NCBI RefSeq assembly: GCF_016743815.1
Contig: NZ_CP061035.1
Coordinates: 3,779,001-3,843,000 of the forward strand
Origin: Sphingomonas aliaeris
GTDB taxonomy: Bacteria > Pseudomonadota > Alphaproteobacteria > Sphingomonadales > Sphingomonadaceae
DNA length: 64,000 bases
Direction of reading: 5' to 3'
A program made the translations under genes and the position numbers. Under the pieces are notes generated by a model. That model did not search any database and was not told the DNA's origin. It saw nothing but the letters and a program-made list of their open reading frames with translations. Shown here one piece after another: positions 1-10,791 of this stretch; positions within the stretch are counted from its first letter, which is position 1; every line of letters begins with the position of its first letter.

Positions 1-114
1 CGGCCGCACTTCGAACAAGGGCATCCGGATCGCCGTCAGGCCGAGCGCGGCTATGCGGGCGGCGGTAGCGGCGTTGCCCGGCTCGGGCCGCAGCACCGCC
101 AGCGCGCGGGTCAT
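1..114 (-). CDS. hemD: Uroporphyrinogen-III synthase, N-terminal part (cut by window edge)
   Basis: Only the first 38 codons are in the window. They begin at an ATG whose last bases form the TGA stop of hemC (ATGA overlap). The peptide starts MTRALAVLRPEPGN, and the LRPEPGN stretch is typical of HemD N-termini, which close hydroxymethylbilane into uroporphyrinogen III. The 4-base overlap with hemC implies translational coupling. The catalytic part lies outside the window, so the call rests on this short stretch plus gene order. Confidence 0.8.
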   Translation of the reverse strand, partial: MTRALAVLRPEPGNAATAARIAALGLTAIRMPLFEVRP

Positions 115-1028
115 GCGGCGAACAGCGCCCGTACCAGTGGCGGCGCCCGGTCGAGCAAATCACGCGCGACCCGTTCGGCAAGGTCGCCGTCATCCGCGCC
201 ACCTTCCCCTTCGCCTGCCACGAACAGGCTGCCATCCTCGGCAAGCAATTCCGCGCGCAAGGTGACCGTCGTGCCGTCTATCGAAGCGAAGGCCGCGACG
301 GGTGAGTGGCAATCCGCCCGCAACGCCGCCAGCATGGCACGTTCGACCAGCACGCACGTCCGCGTCGGCAGGTGATCGATTGCCCCGACAATCTCTCGCG
401 CCCGGGCATCGTCGGCGCGCGTCTCGATACCAACCGCACCCTGTGCCGGGGCGGGCAACATCGTCTCGACCGGGATCGCGACGCCGATATCATGCCGTCC
501 GAGCCGCTCCAGCCCCGCGGCGGCGAGCAAGGTCGCATCCACCTCTCCGGCGGCAAGCTTGGTCAGCCGCGTATCGACATTGCCGCGGAACAGCACGATC
601 CTCAGGTCCGGGCGAGCGCGCAGCATCTGCGCGGCACGGCGCGGCGAACTGGTGCCGACGATGCCGTCCCGCCGGATCGCCGCGATAGATTCCGCCCCGA
701 TCAGGCGATCGCGCACGTCCGCGCGCGGCAGCATCGCGACGATCGCGATGGCGCTTGGGCGGACCGTTTCGACATCCTTCATCGAATGCACCGCGCAATC
801 GATCTCGCCGTCCAGCAGCGCACGATCGAGCTCCTTGGTCCACAAGGCCTTGCCGCCGATCTCGGCGAGCGCGCGATCCTGTACCCGGTCGCCCGTCGTG
901 CGGATAGGCACGATCTCGACCGCGCCGTCGCTCCATCCATGCGCGGCGTACAGCGCATCGCGCACCATGCTAGCCTGGGTCAGGGCGAGTGGCGATCCAC
1001 GGGTGCCAAGGCGGAAAGGTTGAGCCAT
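111..1028 (-). CDS. hemC: Hydroxymethylbilane synthase (porphobilinogen deaminase)
   Basis: This cytoplasmic enzyme polymerises four porphobilinogens into hydroxymethylbilane in heme synthesis. The 305-residue length is normal for the family. Visible motifs are FRLGTRGSPLALTQ near the N-terminus, GTSSPRRAAQ, FRGNVDTRLTKL in the substrate/cofactor region, APAQGAVGIE, and the ADCHSPVAA motif whose Cys carries the dipyrromethane cofactor. The ATG at 1028 is preferred over a GTG nine bases upstream because MAQPFRLGTRG matches usual N-termini. It is divergent from tsaD, as in many alphaproteobacteria, and overlaps hemD downstream. Confidence 0.96.
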   Translation of the reverse strand: MAQPFRLGTRGSPLALTQASMVRDALYAAHGWSDGAVEIVPIRTTGDRVQDRALAEIGGKALWTKELDRALLDGEIDCAVHSMKDVETVRPSAIAIVAMLPRADVRDRLIGAESIAAIRRDGIVGTSSPRRAAQMLRARPDLRIVLFRGNVDTRLTKLAAGEVDATLLAAAGLERLGRHDIGVAIPVETMLPAPAQGAVGIETRADDARAREIVGAIDHLPTRTCVLVERAMLAALRADCHSPVAAFASIDGTTVTLRAELLAEDGSLFVAGEGEGGADDGDLAERVARDLLDRAPPLVRALFAA

Positions 1029-1105
1029 CGTGCCCACCCGCTAGAAGAAGTGCCGCCGCTCGACAAGTTCGCGACAAATTCCGGCCGAGGCGTTAAAGCG
1101 TGCGG

Positions 1106-2140
1106 ATGGCACTCATTCTCGGTCTAGAATCCTCGTGCGACGAAACCGCCGCCGCTTTGGTGACCAGCGACCGCAACATCCTGGCGCATCGGCTGGCAGG
1201 ACAGGAGGCGGAGCATCGTCCGTTCGGCGGCGTCGTTCCTGAAATCGCCGCGCGTGCCCATGTCGAAGCCTTGATGCCGCTGATCGAGGGTGCGCTGTCC
1301 GATGCGGGCAAAACCTTGTCGCAGGTCGATGCGATCGCCGCGACGGCGGGCCCGGGGCTGATCGGCGGGGTCATGGTCGGCCTCGTCACGGGCAAGGCGC
1401 TGGCGCATGCCGCCGGCAAGCCGCTGATCGCGGTCAACCATCTCGAAGGGCATGCGCTGTCGCCGCGGTTGAGCGATCCCGATCTGGAATTTCCCTATCT
1501 GCTGCTGCTCGTCTCGGGCGGGCATTGTCAGTTGCTGCTGGTCGAGGGCGTTGGCGCGTATCGACGCCTTGCCACGACGATCGACGATGCGGCGGGGGAG
1601 GCGTTCGACAAGACCGCCAAATTGCTCGGCCTCGGATTTCCGGGCGGCCCGGCGGTGGAGCGCGCTGCGGCATCGGGCAATCCGTTCGCCGTGCCGCTCC
1701 CGCGACCGTTGAAAGGCTCCGTAGAACCGCATTTCTCCTTTGCCGGGCTGAAAAGCGCGGTGTCGCGCGCGGTCGATTCGGGGCAATGGCGCGCGGAGGA
1801 CATCGCGGCTTCGTTCCAGCAGGCGGTGGTCGATTGCCTCATCGATCGCACGACGCGCGGCCTGCACAAGGCGGACGGGGCCACCGCCTTGGTCGTGGCG
1901 GGCGGGGTCGCGGCGAATCAGGCGGTGCGGAATGCCCTTCAGGCGCTGGCGGCGGAGAACGGCCTGCGCTTCGTCGCGCCGCCTTTGTGGCTGTGTACCG
2001 ACAATGCTGCGATGATCGGCTGGGCCGGCGCGGAACGGTTCGCCGCCGGGTTGACCGATCCTCTGGACATCGCCGCCCGCCCGCGCTGGCCGCTCGATCC
2101 CGCGGCGGAGGCAGTGCGCGGCGCGGGGGTGAAGGCATGA
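1106..2140 (+). CDS. tsaD: tRNA N6-adenosine threonylcarbamoyltransferase TsaD
   Basis: TsaD transfers the threonylcarbamoyl group to A37 of ANN-decoding tRNAs (t6A), acting with TsaB and TsaE. The 344-residue protein has the ASKHA-fold N-terminus [15 protein letters not shown], the metal-binding His pair in [12 protein letters not shown], the [11 protein letters not shown] phosphate loop, and [13 protein letters not shown] near the C-terminus. The ATG at 1106 is chosen over an in-frame GTG six bases upstream. The stop overlaps the gpsA start (ATGA), so the two are probably co-translated. Confidence 0.96.
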   Translation: MALILGLESSCDETAAALVTSDRNILAHRLAGQEAEHRPFGGVVPEIAARAHVEALMPLIEGALSDAGKTLSQVDAIAATAGPGLIGGVMVGLVTGKALAHAAGKPLIAVNHLEGHALSPRLSDPDLEFPYLLLLVSGGHCQLLLVEGVGAYRRLATTIDDAAGEAFDKTAKLLGLGFPGGPAVERAAASGNPFAVPLPRPLKGSVEPHFSFAGLKSAVSRAVDSGQWRAEDIAASFQQAVVDCLIDRTTRGLHKADGATALVVAGGVAANQAVRNALQALAAENGLRFVAPPLWLCTDNAAMIGWAGAERFAAGLTDPLDIAARPRWPLDPAAEAVRGAGVKA

Positions 2141-3114
2141 AGATCGGCGTCATCGGCGGCGGCGCCTGGGGCACCGCTCTGGCGCAGGTCGCGGCGCGTG
2201 GCGGGCGCGAGATATTGCTCTGGGCGCGCGAGGATGAGGTGGTCGCCTCGATCAATGCCGATCACGTCAACACCATGTTCCTATCCGCTATACCCTTGCC
2301 CGAAACGATCCGCGCGACCGGCGATATCGGCGAACTGGCGGGATGCGATGCGCTTCTGGTCGTCGCGCCCGCGCAACATGTCCGGTCGGTGCTCGGCGCG
2401 ATCCGGATTGGTACGATGCCGCTGGTGTTGTGCGCCAAGGGGATCGAGGCGGGCACGCGCCTGCTGGTCGGCGAAGTCGCGCGCGCGGTGCAGCCCGACG
2501 CGCCGATCGCGGTCCTGTCTGGCCCGACCTTCGCACACGAAGTCGCCGCGGGTCAGCCGACCGCAGTGACGTTGGCCTGCGAGGACGAGGCGCTCGGCGC
2601 GCGGCTGGCGGCGCGGCTCGCCGGACCGGCCTTCCGCACCTATGCATCCAGCGACGTGGTCGGTGCGGAGATCGGCGGCGCGGTGAAGAACGTGCTCGCG
2701 ATCGCGTGCGGTGTGGTCGAGGGCGCGGGGCTCGGCCAGAATGCCCATGCGGCACTGATCGCGCGGGGATTTGCGGAGATGACCCGGTTCGGCCTCGCCC
2801 GTGGCGCGCGGAGCGAAACGCTTGCCGGACTGTCGGGGCTCGGCGATCTGGTGCTGACCTGTTCCTCGACCAGTTCGCGCAATTTTTCGCTCGGCGTCGG
2901 GTTGGGACAGGGCCGCGCCGCCGCCGAATTGATGGCCGACCGCCGCACCGTCGCCGAAGGAGCCTTCACCGCGCCCGTCCTTCGCGAAGCGGCCCGTGAG
3001 GCCGGCGTCGCGATGCCGGTCAGCGAAGCGGTATGCGCCCTGCTCGAAGGCGCGAACGTGACCGAAGTCGTCGGTGCCCTGCTCGCCCGCCCGTTGACTC
3101 GCGAAGGGGTTTAG
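2137..3114 (+). CDS. gpsA: NAD(P)-dependent glycerol-3-phosphate dehydrogenase
   Basis: GpsA reduces dihydroxyacetone phosphate to sn-glycerol-3-phosphate for phospholipid synthesis. The 325-residue protein opens with the Rossmann motif [14 protein letters not shown], followed by [36 protein letters not shown] and the catalytic-lysine segment [15 protein letters not shown]. It ends with the helical substrate domain ([14 protein letters not shown]). The open frame extends far upstream inside tsaD, but the Rossmann motif begins at the ATG overlapping the tsaD stop, which fixes the start. Confidence 0.96.
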   Translation: MKIGVIGGGAWGTALAQVAARGGREILLWAREDEVVASINADHVNTMFLSAIPLPETIRATGDIGELAGCDALLVVAPAQHVRSVLGAIRIGTMPLVLCAKGIEAGTRLLVGEVARAVQPDAPIAVLSGPTFAHEVAAGQPTAVTLACEDEALGARLAARLAGPAFRTYASSDVVGAEIGGAVKNVLAIACGVVEGAGLGQNAHAALIARGFAEMTRFGLARGARSETLAGLSGLGDLVLTCSSTSSRNFSLGVGLGQGRAAAELMADRRTVAEGAFTAPVLREAAREAGVAMPVSEAVCALLEGANVTEVVGALLARPLTREGV

Positions 3115-3136
3115 CCGGGGTTGCTCGCCCCCGGGT

Positions 3137-3164
3137 GTTCGTTCCGAACCTCTTCGAAACGAAC
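3137..3164. terminator. Hairpin between convergent gpsA and AsmA-like gene
   Basis: GTTCGTTCCGA (3137-3147) pairs with TCGAAACGAAC (3154-3164) over 11 bp with one mismatch and a 6-base loop. It sits in the 70-base spacer between two convergent genes. There is no T-tract, so it may be a weak bidirectional terminator or a degenerate copy of the palindromic repeat at 29.6 kb, with which it shares the core TTCGTTTCGA. Confidence 0.35.
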
Positions 3165-3184
3165 GGGGATGATGAACCTTAGTC

Positions 3185-5077
3185 CTACCGCCCCAACACC
3201 CGCGCCGAAAGTGCCGCGCAATTCGCATCCCCTGCAACCGGCTCATGCTTACCGGATATCGCGCGACCGATCGCCTTGAGGATGTTGCCCGCCGACTTCA
3301 CCTCGCGCGGCACGACGATCTCAGGTGCCCGGATCGACCCCGTCACGCTGACCGATCCGGGCAGCCGCAGGACGGTATCCCGCTTGGGCGCACCGGTCAG
3401 CCGGATCGCCAGCGCTTCGGAGGGAAACGACACCGTACCCTCCCCGCGCGACTGGCTTTCGCTCGTGTCGATCAGCAGCGGGTCGGCCCGCCCGACACCG
3501 TTCCGCACGTCCAGTCCGATCGCCATGCAGCGCAACGCCGCGCGTTTGCGCTCGTCCGCGGTCAGCGCACGTCCCGCGTCGAACCCGATCATCGCCGCGA
3601 TCTTCACGGGCAGCGATCCGTCGCGCGCGAACAGCCCGATCTTGCCGCTCGAGCGCCCAACTGCTTCGCGGATCGTATCGCCCGTGCCCGTCAGCCTCGC
3701 ACGGCCATCGACGCGACCTTCGACCGCGCTGATATTGCCGGCGATCGCCGCGACATTACTGTTTCGTAGCGCCAGATCGATAGTCACCAGAGGTTCCGGC
3801 CGTCCGCCCCGCTGATCGACGCGTATCGATCCGGTGATCGCACCCTCCCGCAGGCCGATCCGCAACGGGGAGAAGAGCAACAGTTGGCGATCCATCGTCA
3901 CCTTGCCCGCCAGCGATGTCAGCGTCGATGGACCGGAACTGTCCACGATCCTTTTTGCGGAAACGGTGATCGTTCCGTCCGTCCGGTCGATCTTGCCGAT
4001 ATTGATCCGCGTCGCCGGGATCAGCCGCGGTCCGATCGCGCGTTCCAGCGCCCGACCCTTGGCAAGCCCCGAATTGGTTGAGAGGTCGTCAAAATTCAGC
4101 GTGCCGAATGCGACGTCCCCGGCCAGGTTCGTGCGACCATCGCGCTTTTTCACGTCAAGCCGGCCCGTCAGGTCCGACCCCCCGATCGTGCCCGACAGAC
4201 CGGTGATGATCCAGTCTGGTGACTCGCGGCGGACATGCGCCTTCAACCGCACCGGCTGCGTGCCGAACAGCCCGGCCTCGATCACACCGTCCAGCATCTT
4301 CAGATCGCTGGCGCGTGCGGTGAGGTCTAGGGTCATGCCATGCGTATCCAGCGGCGCGTCCATCGTGCCGCGCGCTTCCATGCCGAGCGCAGGGCCGTCG
4401 ATCTTCGCCGTGAACGGCCAGGGGCGATTGCCCAGACCTTCGATGGCGGTTCCGGTGAAAGCGATCTTGACCGGGGATCCGCGCACGATCCCGGTTCCGG
4501 AGAGACGTAATCCGCGCGACGTATCGGCGCTCAGCGCGGCAGTGAAGCTACGGTCGGCCTTCGCATCGCGGTAGCTGATCGTGCTGTCCTCGACCGTCAG
4601 TCCTGTGAGTCGTGCACCCGAACCGCCTGATCCGCCGCCCTTCCCGCTGCTCCAATTCTCCCGCTTGTCAGCCGCCCGCACCAGCGCGAGGTGCATGCCC
4701 CGTATACGGATCGAATCAGGGCGGAACCGGCCGATCAACAGCGGCAGCGCGTGAAAGGTCACGTCGGCCTGCTCGACCCGCGCAAGATCTCCCCGCCCTG
4801 CCCATTCCACCTGCGGAATACGTACGTTGCGGATGCGGATAGTGGGATCGAAGGAAAACGTATCGAGCCGCTCAATCGATCCGATCATCGTCGCCTGTCC
4901 GAAGCGATCCCGCAACCGCCCCTCGATCGTCGAGCGCAAGGCGCCCCAGGGAAATATGGCGAGTACCAGCAGGGTGACGGTTGCGATGGCGAGGATCGCT
5001 CCTGCAGCCCAATGGAGCCGTCGGTCGGCGAAAATCGTACGCGTGGTCACGAATGCGGGACGCGCGCCGCCAGGCAA
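3185..5077 (-). CDS. AsmA-family protein
   Basis: This is a 630-residue protein with one N-terminal membrane segment (about residues 24-45, WAAGAILAIATVTLLVLAIF) followed by a long periplasmic region of repeated beta-strand segments. Stretches such as DPTIRIRNVRIPQVEWAG and the C-terminal DTVLRLPGSVSVTGSIRAPEI match AsmA/TamB-like envelope proteins, linked in other bacteria to lipid transport or outer-membrane homeostasis. The TTG at 5077 has a GGAA ribosome-binding site; a GTG at 5050 is the alternative. It lies 16 bases after the SDHAF4-like gene and is probably co-transcribed. The family is clear, the exact role is not. Confidence 0.82.
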   Translation of the reverse strand: MPGGARPAFVTTRTIFADRRLHWAAGAILAIATVTLLVLAIFPWGALRSTIEGRLRDRFGQATMIGSIERLDTFSFDPTIRIRNVRIPQVEWAGRGDLARVEQADVTFHALPLLIGRFRPDSIRIRGMHLALVRAADKRENWSSGKGGGSGGSGARLTGLTVEDSTISYRDAKADRSFTAALSADTSRGLRLSGTGIVRGSPVKIAFTGTAIEGLGNRPWPFTAKIDGPALGMEARGTMDAPLDTHGMTLDLTARASDLKMLDGVIEAGLFGTQPVRLKAHVRRESPDWIITGLSGTIGGSDLTGRLDVKKRDGRTNLAGDVAFGTLNFDDLSTNSGLAKGRALERAIGPRLIPATRINIGKIDRTDGTITVSAKRIVDSSGPSTLTSLAGKVTMDRQLLLFSPLRIGLREGAITGSIRVDQRGGRPEPLVTIDLALRNSNVAAIAGNISAVEGRVDGRARLTGTGDTIREAVGRSSGKIGLFARDGSLPVKIAAMIGFDAGRALTADERKRAALRCMAIGLDVRNGVGRADPLLIDTSESQSRGEGTVSFPSEALAIRLTGAPKRDTVLRLPGSVSVTGSIRAPEIVVPREVKSAGNILKAIGRAISGKHEPVAGDANCAALSARVLGR

Positions 5078-5093
5078 TCGTTCCGCGGACGTA

Positions 5094-5258
5094 TCAGAAA
5101 TCGACCGCGATGCCCTTCAACTCCCAGTCGCCGTAGCGCGTGGGATCGCGCCCGAGAGGGTCTTCGGGCTGCGCGTGCGGCGTCTTTTCGGGTTCCGGCA
5201 CGGGCGGGCTTTTCGACAGATAGGCCGGCGGTTTCACATGCGGGGGGCGGTCGGCCAT
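5094..5258 (-). CDS. DUF1674 / SDHAF4-like succinate dehydrogenase assembly factor
   Basis: This 54-residue protein begins MADRPPHVKPPAYLSK and ends with the family signature DPLGRDPTRYGDWELKGIAV, followed by DF. That C-terminus defines DUF1674, the bacterial counterpart of Sdh8/SDHAF4, which in eukaryotes helps the flavinated SdhA subunit assemble. The ATG is preceded by AAGGAAAC, a good ribosome-binding site. No sdh genes are in the window, so the link to succinate dehydrogenase comes from the family only. Confidence 0.82.
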   Translation of the reverse strand: MADRPPHVKPPAYLSKSPPVPEPEKTPHAQPEDPLGRDPTRYGDWELKGIAVDF

Positions 5259-5361
5259 GCTCGTTTCCTTGGGCGCTGGGGGCCTCTAACATCGGGGCTC
5301 GTACGTCATGCCGCAAGCCGTTCGCCTTTACATCGCCTGCCCGCCTCCCCAATGACAGGGC

Positions 5362-6654
5362 ATGCCTCCACAATCACAATCCTCCGACACGCGCTTCGAT
5401 CCGCCGGGCGTGCCTGCGCGCCGGGCGGCGCTGAAACTGCTCGATGCAGTGCTGCGTCAGGGACTGCCGCTCGAATCCGCGCTTGATCGCGCTACGGCCG
5501 GAATCGACCGCAGCGACGACCGCGCGCTGGCCCGGGCCATTGCGGCGGAGACGTTGCGCCGCCTGACCGATCTGGACGCATTGATCGACTCGGCCACCGC
5601 GCGCCCCCTGCCGGACGATGCGAAAGCGCGTTTCGCGCTGCGTATCGCCCTGGTTCAGGCGCTGGCGCTCGGCACGCCGTCGCATGCCGCGATCGCCACC
5701 GTATTGCCGTTGGTCGATGGCGGCCCGCGCAAGCTGGTCCACGGCGTGTTCGGCACGCTGTCCCGGCGCGGCGACGCCCTGCCTGAAATTCCGACCTTGC
5801 CCGACGCCACCGCGATCCGCTGGCATGCCGCCTGGGGCGATGACGGCATCGAGGGCGCGGAACAGGCGATAGCGGTACCTCCGCCGCTCGATCTGACGCT
5901 TGCCGATCCGTCTCGAACGGAGGAATGGGCGGAGCAGCTCGCCGGTGAATCGCTGATGCCCGGGCATGTCCGCCTGCCCGGCGGGCACGTTCCCGAAATG
6001 CCCGGGTTCGAGCAAGGCGCATGGTGGGTCCAGGATATCGCCGCGTCGCTGCCCGCGCGGCTGATCGGCACCGGAACCGGTACCGCGCTCGACATCTGCG
6101 CCGCGCCGGGCGGCAAGACGATGCAACTCGCGGCGGCCGGCTGGACGGTCACCGCGCTCGACAATTCGCCCACCCGGATCGAGCGCCTGACGGACAACCT
6201 CGCGCGGACCAAACAGGCGGCGGATATCGTCACTGCCGATGCGTTGCTGTGGAAGCCTCCCGCGCAAGCCGATGCGGTGTTGATCGACGCGCCGTGCAGC
6301 GCGACCGGCATCTTCCGTCGCCATCCCGACGTGCTGTACCGCGTCCGCCCCTCCGTCATTTCCGAAATGGCAGCGTTGCAGGAACGCATCTTCGCGCGCG
6401 CTGCAGACTGGGTGAAACCGGGCGGTACGCTCGTCTATGCCACCTGTTCGCTGGAGCCGGCCGAAGGCGAGGAACAGTTGCGCCGGTTCCTGTCGGTACG
6501 GTCCGATTACCGTATCGATCCGGTGCGTCAGGATGAATTGCCTGACGGATTGGTCCCGCACGCCGATGGATACTTGAGGACCTTGCCGGGAATGCTTCGC
6601 GATGTCGGTGGCTTGGACGGGTTTTTCATGGTCAGGCTGATCCGCGCCGGTTGA
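5362..6654 (+). CDS. rsmB: 16S rRNA (cytosine-C5)-methyltransferase RsmB/Sun family
   Basis: The 430-residue protein has an N-terminal NusB-like RNA-binding domain (about residues 15-140) and a C-terminal Rossmann methyltransferase. The SAM loop is LDICAAPGGKTMQLA, motif IV is DAPCSATGIFRRHPD and motif VI is YATCSLEPAEGEEQ. The Cys residues of the PC and TC motifs are the release and nucleophile residues of m5C RNA methyltransferases. The family modifies C967 of 16S rRNA. It is followed at 40 bases by rpe. Confidence 0.93.
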   Translation: MPPQSQSSDTRFDPPGVPARRAALKLLDAVLRQGLPLESALDRATAGIDRSDDRALARAIAAETLRRLTDLDALIDSATARPLPDDAKARFALRIALVQALALGTPSHAAIATVLPLVDGGPRKLVHGVFGTLSRRGDALPEIPTLPDATAIRWHAAWGDDGIEGAEQAIAVPPPLDLTLADPSRTEEWAEQLAGESLMPGHVRLPGGHVPEMPGFEQGAWWVQDIAASLPARLIGTGTGTALDICAAPGGKTMQLAAAGWTVTALDNSPTRIERLTDNLARTKQAADIVTADALLWKPPAQADAVLIDAPCSATGIFRRHPDVLYRVRPSVISEMAALQERIFARAADWVKPGGTLVYATCSLEPAEGEEQLRRFLSVRSDYRIDPVRQDELPDGLVPHADGYLRTLPGMLRDVGGLDGFFMVRLIRAG

Positions 6655-6694
6655 GCGTCTTGCGGCATGAGTCAGCCATGCTAGAGACTGCGCC

Positions 6695-7369
6695 ATGCAA
6701 CAGCCAGTCCGTATCGCCCCATCCATTTTGTCCGCCGATTTCGCGCGACTGGGCGAGGAGGTGCGTGCAATCGACGCCGCCGGAGCGGACTGGATCCATG
6801 TCGACGTGATGGACGGCCACTTCGTGCCCAACATCACGATGGGGCCGATGGTCGTGAAGGCGATCCGCCCCCACACGACGAAACCGATCGACGTGCATCT
6901 GATGATCGCGCCCGTCGATGCGTTTCTGGAAGATTTCGCGAATGCGGGCGCCGATACGATCAGCGTGCATGTCGAGGCCGGACCGCACACGCATCGCAGC
7001 CTCCAGCACATCCGGTCGATGGGCAAGCGCGCGGGTGTCGTGCTGACCCCGCAGACGCCGGCCAAGGCGCTGGATTATCTGCTGGACTCGGTCGATCTCG
7101 TGCTCGTGATGAGCGTCAATCCCGGCTTTGGCGGGCAAAGCTTCATCGAAAGCCAGCTGAAGAAGATCGCGGCGATCCGCAAGATGATCGATGCCGGCGG
7201 GTTCGACGTCGATCTCGAGGTGGATGGCGGGATCGATCACCTCACCGCACCACGCGCGATCGCCGCGGGAGCCGACGTGCTGGTCGCCGGTACCGCGACC
7301 TTCCGCGGCGGGCCGGACGCCTATGCTGCGAACATCGCCGGGTTGAAGACGGGAACGGTCGCCGGGTGA
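6695..7369 (+). CDS. rpe: Ribulose-phosphate 3-epimerase
   Basis: Rpe interconverts ribulose-5-phosphate and xylulose-5-phosphate in the pentose phosphate pathway. The 224-residue TIM barrel is full length: [17 protein letters not shown] at the start, the metal-binding [34 protein letters not shown] and the C-terminal phosphate-binding strands DLEVDGGID and VAGTATF. Its TGA overlaps the GTG start of the downstream heparinase-family gene. Confidence 0.96.
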   Translation: MQQPVRIAPSILSADFARLGEEVRAIDAAGADWIHVDVMDGHFVPNITMGPMVVKAIRPHTTKPIDVHLMIAPVDAFLEDFANAGADTISVHVEAGPHTHRSLQHIRSMGKRAGVVLTPQTPAKALDYLLDSVDLVLVMSVNPGFGGQSFIESQLKKIAAIRKMIDAGGFDVDLEVDGGIDHLTAPRAIAAGADVLVAGTATFRGGPDAYAANIAGLKTGTVAG

Positions 7370-9093
7370 GCGATTCGGGTGGCAGCGACGGGATCGACGA
7401 AGGCAAGCGGCTGATCAAGCTGGGTGGCGATACCGGCCTGTCGCTCGCCGAACGCATTTCCGAACGCTTCCATCGGCTGACGTGGCGCACCCCGATCCAC
7501 GGCGTGAAGCTGCGCGGACGTCATCCGCTGAAGCTGATCGCGGTGCCCGACGATCCCTTCATGGGCGATCCGCGCCGCGGTCAGGCGTTGCTTGCCGGAG
7601 AAATGACGTTCCGCGGTGAAACGCATGCGGTCGATACGCTGTTCGATCGCAAGTCGCTGCAATCGCGCGCGTTCGTCGAATATCTGCAAAGTTTCGCCTG
7701 GCTGCGCGACCTGTCCACCGTCGCGACGCGTGCCCAGGGTGCGCCGATCGCCGAACAGGTGATGCGCGGTTGGCTGGCGCTGCACGCGGACAAGGTGACC
7801 GAACCCGCATGGCGCGCGGATCTATGGGGGCGCCGCATCCTGTTCTGGACCGCGCATGCGCCGCTGATCCTGTCCTCCGCCGACCTCGTCTATCGCAGTT
7901 CGGTGCTCAACACGCTGGCGCGGGGCGCACGGCATATCGATCGTGGTGCGGAGAAAATGGCACCGGGCGCGCCGCGTATCGCCGCGATGAGCGGGGTGTG
8001 CGCCGCAGGTCTGCTGATCGCGGGCGGCGATGCACGGCGCGGCGGGATGGAGGCGGCGCTTAACCGCGCGATCGCCGGATCGGTGTTCGATGATGGCGGC
8101 AGCGTGGCGCGCTCGCCCATGGCGCATCTCGACATTATCATGCTGCTGACGATGTTGCGCGAGACGTACGAATCGCGTCGCCTGTCCGCCCCTGCGACGC
8201 TGGAGGATGCGCTCGCGCGGATGGTCCCGGCCTTGCTCGGGGTATGCCTGGGAGACCGCGGGCTATCCAGCTGGCAGGGTGGCGGACCAGTGCCTGCCGA
8301 AATGCTGGCGCAGGTGATCGAGGCCACCGGTATCCGCGCCCGCCCGCTGCGTCAGGCGCGCGACTGGGGCTATCAACGGCTGTCCGCCGGGTCCGCGATC
8401 GTCGTCATCGACGCAGCGCCCCCTCCGGTCGCGCGTCTGGTGGAGGGCGGATGCGCCTCCACGCTGGCGTTCGAAATGTCGGACGGGCCACACCGGCTGG
8501 TGGTCAATTGCGGCGGCGCTCGTGCAGCGGTCTCGCAGCTGCTGCCTAATCTCGCGGATGGATTGCGCACCACTGCGGCGCATTCCACGCTGGTCGTCGG
8601 CGACAGCAATTCGACCGCGATCCATGCGGACGGAACGCTCGGTCGTGGTGTAGCCGAGGTCGAACTGACCCGGCAGGAGGCGGAACATTCCAGCCGGATC
8701 GAGGCGAGCCATGACGGCTATGCGCGCCGCTACGGTTTCGTCCACCGCCGCCAATTGGTACTCAGCAACGATGGCAAGGAATTGCGCGGCGAGGATATGC
8801 TGCTGCCCGCCGGGAAACGCCGGAAAAGCGCCGCCGCAACACTGTTCGCGCTGCGCTTCCATCTGGGCAAGGGCGTGCAGGTATCCCCCACCGCCGACGG
8901 TATGGCTGCGATCCTGCGCCTGCCCGGTGGAACGTTGTGGCAATATCGCTGCCGCGGCGGGACGCTCAGCGTCGAGGACAGTCTCTGGATCGATCCGGAG
9001 GGGCGTCCGGTCGGCACCCAGCAACTGGTTGTGACCGGCGAATCGCCTCCCGGCGGCGCAAGCATCAGCTGGGCCTTGAAGCGCGCCATCTGA
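7366..9093 (+). CDS. Heparinase II/III family protein
   Basis: This 575-residue protein starts at a GTG that overlaps the rpe stop (GTGA). The N-terminal half is helical, with [20 protein letters not shown] and WLRDLSTV typical of the alpha/alpha toroid of this group. The C-terminal half contains the heparinase II/III-like beta domain ([44 protein letters not shown]). Family members are polysaccharide lyases or inactive relatives, and I cannot assign a substrate. Alphaproteobacteria often carry one near rsmB-rpe-purH. Confidence 0.88.
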   Translation: MSDSGGSDGIDEGKRLIKLGGDTGLSLAERISERFHRLTWRTPIHGVKLRGRHPLKLIAVPDDPFMGDPRRGQALLAGEMTFRGETHAVDTLFDRKSLQSRAFVEYLQSFAWLRDLSTVATRAQGAPIAEQVMRGWLALHADKVTEPAWRADLWGRRILFWTAHAPLILSSADLVYRSSVLNTLARGARHIDRGAEKMAPGAPRIAAMSGVCAAGLLIAGGDARRGGMEAALNRAIAGSVFDDGGSVARSPMAHLDIIMLLTMLRETYESRRLSAPATLEDALARMVPALLGVCLGDRGLSSWQGGGPVPAEMLAQVIEATGIRARPLRQARDWGYQRLSAGSAIVVIDAAPPPVARLVEGGCASTLAFEMSDGPHRLVVNCGGARAAVSQLLPNLADGLRTTAAHSTLVVGDSNSTAIHADGTLGRGVAEVELTRQEAEHSSRIEASHDGYARRYGFVHRRQLVLSNDGKELRGEDMLLPAGKRRKSAAATLFALRFHLGKGVQVSPTADGMAAILRLPGGTLWQYRCRGGTLSVEDSLWIDPEGRPVGTQQLVVTGESPPGGASISWALKRAI

Positions 9094-9207
9094 ACGGGCA
9101 AAGCGCGCGCGCTTGCCCCGCATATCGTTCCGGTCGAGCCTGTCGCAGCCGCGCCGCCGCGCGTGCAGCCGACCGGCCGGCCGCGGACGGACGATTGGAA
9201 TTGATCT

Positions 9208-10773
9208 ATGACGACCATCCCCATCCGCCGCGCGCTCCTGTCCGTTTCCGACAAGACGGGCATCGTCGATCTAGGCCGCGCGCTGGCGGCCAATGGCGTC
9301 GATCTGGTATCGACCGGAGGCACGGCCAAGGCGTTGCGCAATGCGGGGCTCGATGTACGCGATATCAGCGACCTGACCGGTTTCCCGGAGATGATGGATG
9401 GGCGGGTCAAGACGTTGCACCCGATCGTGCATGGCGGGCTGCTCGCGGTTCGCGACAATGCGGAGCATGTCGCGGCGATGCAGGAACATGATATCGGCGC
9501 GATCGACCTCGTCGTCGTCAACCTCTATCCGTTCGCCGCGACCGTCGCCAAGGGAGCCGAACGGCCGGAAATCATCGAGAATATCGATATCGGCGGCCCG
9601 TCGATGATCCGCTCCGCCGCGAAGAATCATGCGTTTGTCGCGATCGTCACCGATCCGGCGGATTACGCGCTGCTGACGGACGCCAGTACGACGCTGGAGG
9701 ATCGCCGGAAACTTGCCGCCAAGGCCTATGCCGCCACGGCTGCCTATGACGGCATGATCGCGCAATGGTTCGCTTTTTCCGATCAGGGCGAATCCTTCCC
9801 CGACATCCTGCCGCTGACGCTGAAGCACGGACAGGCGCTGCGCTATGGCGAGAATCCGCACCAATCGGCCGCCTTCTACACCGCGACCGGCCCCGCCGCG
9901 CGTGGGATCGGACAGGCGCGTCAGGTGCAGGGCAAGGAGCTGAGCTACAACAACCTCAACGACGCGGACGCCGCGCTCGATCTCGTCAGCGAATTCGCCG
10001 GCGCTGATCCCAGCGTCGTGATCGTCAAGCACGCCAATCCTTGCGGTGTCGCTACCGCGGCAACCCTGTCGGTGGCTTATGAGGCGGCATTCGCGTGCGA
10101 TACCGTGTCGGCGTTCGGCGGGATCATCGCGCTCAACCGTCCGCTGGACGCCGCCACTGCGCGCGCGATCACTGGGATCTTCACCGAAGTCGTCATCGCC
10201 CCCGATGCGGACGAGGAAGCCCTGGCGATCTTTGCGGCAAAGAAGAATTTGCGGCTGCTGCTGACCGGCGACCTGCCCGATGCCGCGCGGCCCGGTCTGC
10301 TCGCCAAGTCGATCACTGGCGGCTGGCTGTTGCAGACGCGCGACAATGGCACGCCGGGGGAGTTGAAGGTCGTTACGAAGCGCAGCCCGACCGTACAGGA
10401 ACTGGCGGATTGCCGGTTCGCTTGGACGGTGGCCAAGCATGTGAAGTCCAACGCGATAGTCTATGCGAAGGGCGGCATCACCGCCGGCATCGGCGCAGGC
10501 CAGATGAACCGGCTCGAATCCGCGCGAATCGCTGCGTGGAAGGCGAAGGACGCCGCCGACAAGGCGGGTTGGGGCGAAGCGCGTACGATCGGCTCGGCCG
10601 TCGCGTCGGACGCCTTCTTCCCGTTCGCCGATGGACTTCTCGCCGCGGTCGAGGCTGGCGCGACCGCGGTGATCCAGCCAGGCGGCTCGATCCGCGACGA
10701 GGAAGTGATTGCGGCCGCGGACGCGGCGGGCCTCGCGATGGTCTTCACCGGAATGCGTCACTTCCGGCACTGA
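9208..10773 (+). CDS. purH: Bifunctional AICAR formyltransferase / IMP cyclohydrolase
   Basis: PurH catalyses the last two steps of IMP synthesis. The 521-residue length is standard. The N-terminal cyclohydrolase domain (MGS-like) shows [23 protein letters not shown] and [13 protein letters not shown]. The formyltransferase domain has [26 protein letters not shown] with the catalytic Lys-His pair, and the C-terminal [13 protein letters not shown] plus [11 protein letters not shown]. It is separated from the upstream gene by 114 bases in which I see no clear signal. It is convergent with the flippase, with a large inverted repeat between them. Confidence 0.97.
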   Translation: MTTIPIRRALLSVSDKTGIVDLGRALAANGVDLVSTGGTAKALRNAGLDVRDISDLTGFPEMMDGRVKTLHPIVHGGLLAVRDNAEHVAAMQEHDIGAIDLVVVNLYPFAATVAKGAERPEIIENIDIGGPSMIRSAAKNHAFVAIVTDPADYALLTDASTTLEDRRKLAAKAYAATAAYDGMIAQWFAFSDQGESFPDILPLTLKHGQALRYGENPHQSAAFYTATGPAARGIGQARQVQGKELSYNNLNDADAALDLVSEFAGADPSVVIVKHANPCGVATAATLSVAYEAAFACDTVSAFGGIIALNRPLDAATARAITGIFTEVVIAPDADEEALAIFAAKKNLRLLLTGDLPDAARPGLLAKSITGGWLLQTRDNGTPGELKVVTKRSPTVQELADCRFAWTVAKHVKSNAIVYAKGGITAGIGAGQMNRLESARIAAWKAKDAADKAGWGEARTIGSAVASDAFFPFADGLLAAVEAGATAVIQPGGSIRDEEVIAAADAAGLAMVFTGMRHFRH

Positions 10774-10791
10774 TACGGGCGCCTAGCGTAT

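Noticed and set aside
1525..2136. Long N-terminal extension of gpsA inside tsaD
   Set aside because: The Rossmann motif of GpsA begins right at the ATG overlapping the tsaD stop; the upstream part is a tsaD shadow.
5374..7065. 563-codon open frame antisense to rsmB and rpe
   Set aside because: It is Arg/Gly/Ala-rich, has no domains, and lies opposite two well-conserved genes; a typical high-GC shadow frame.
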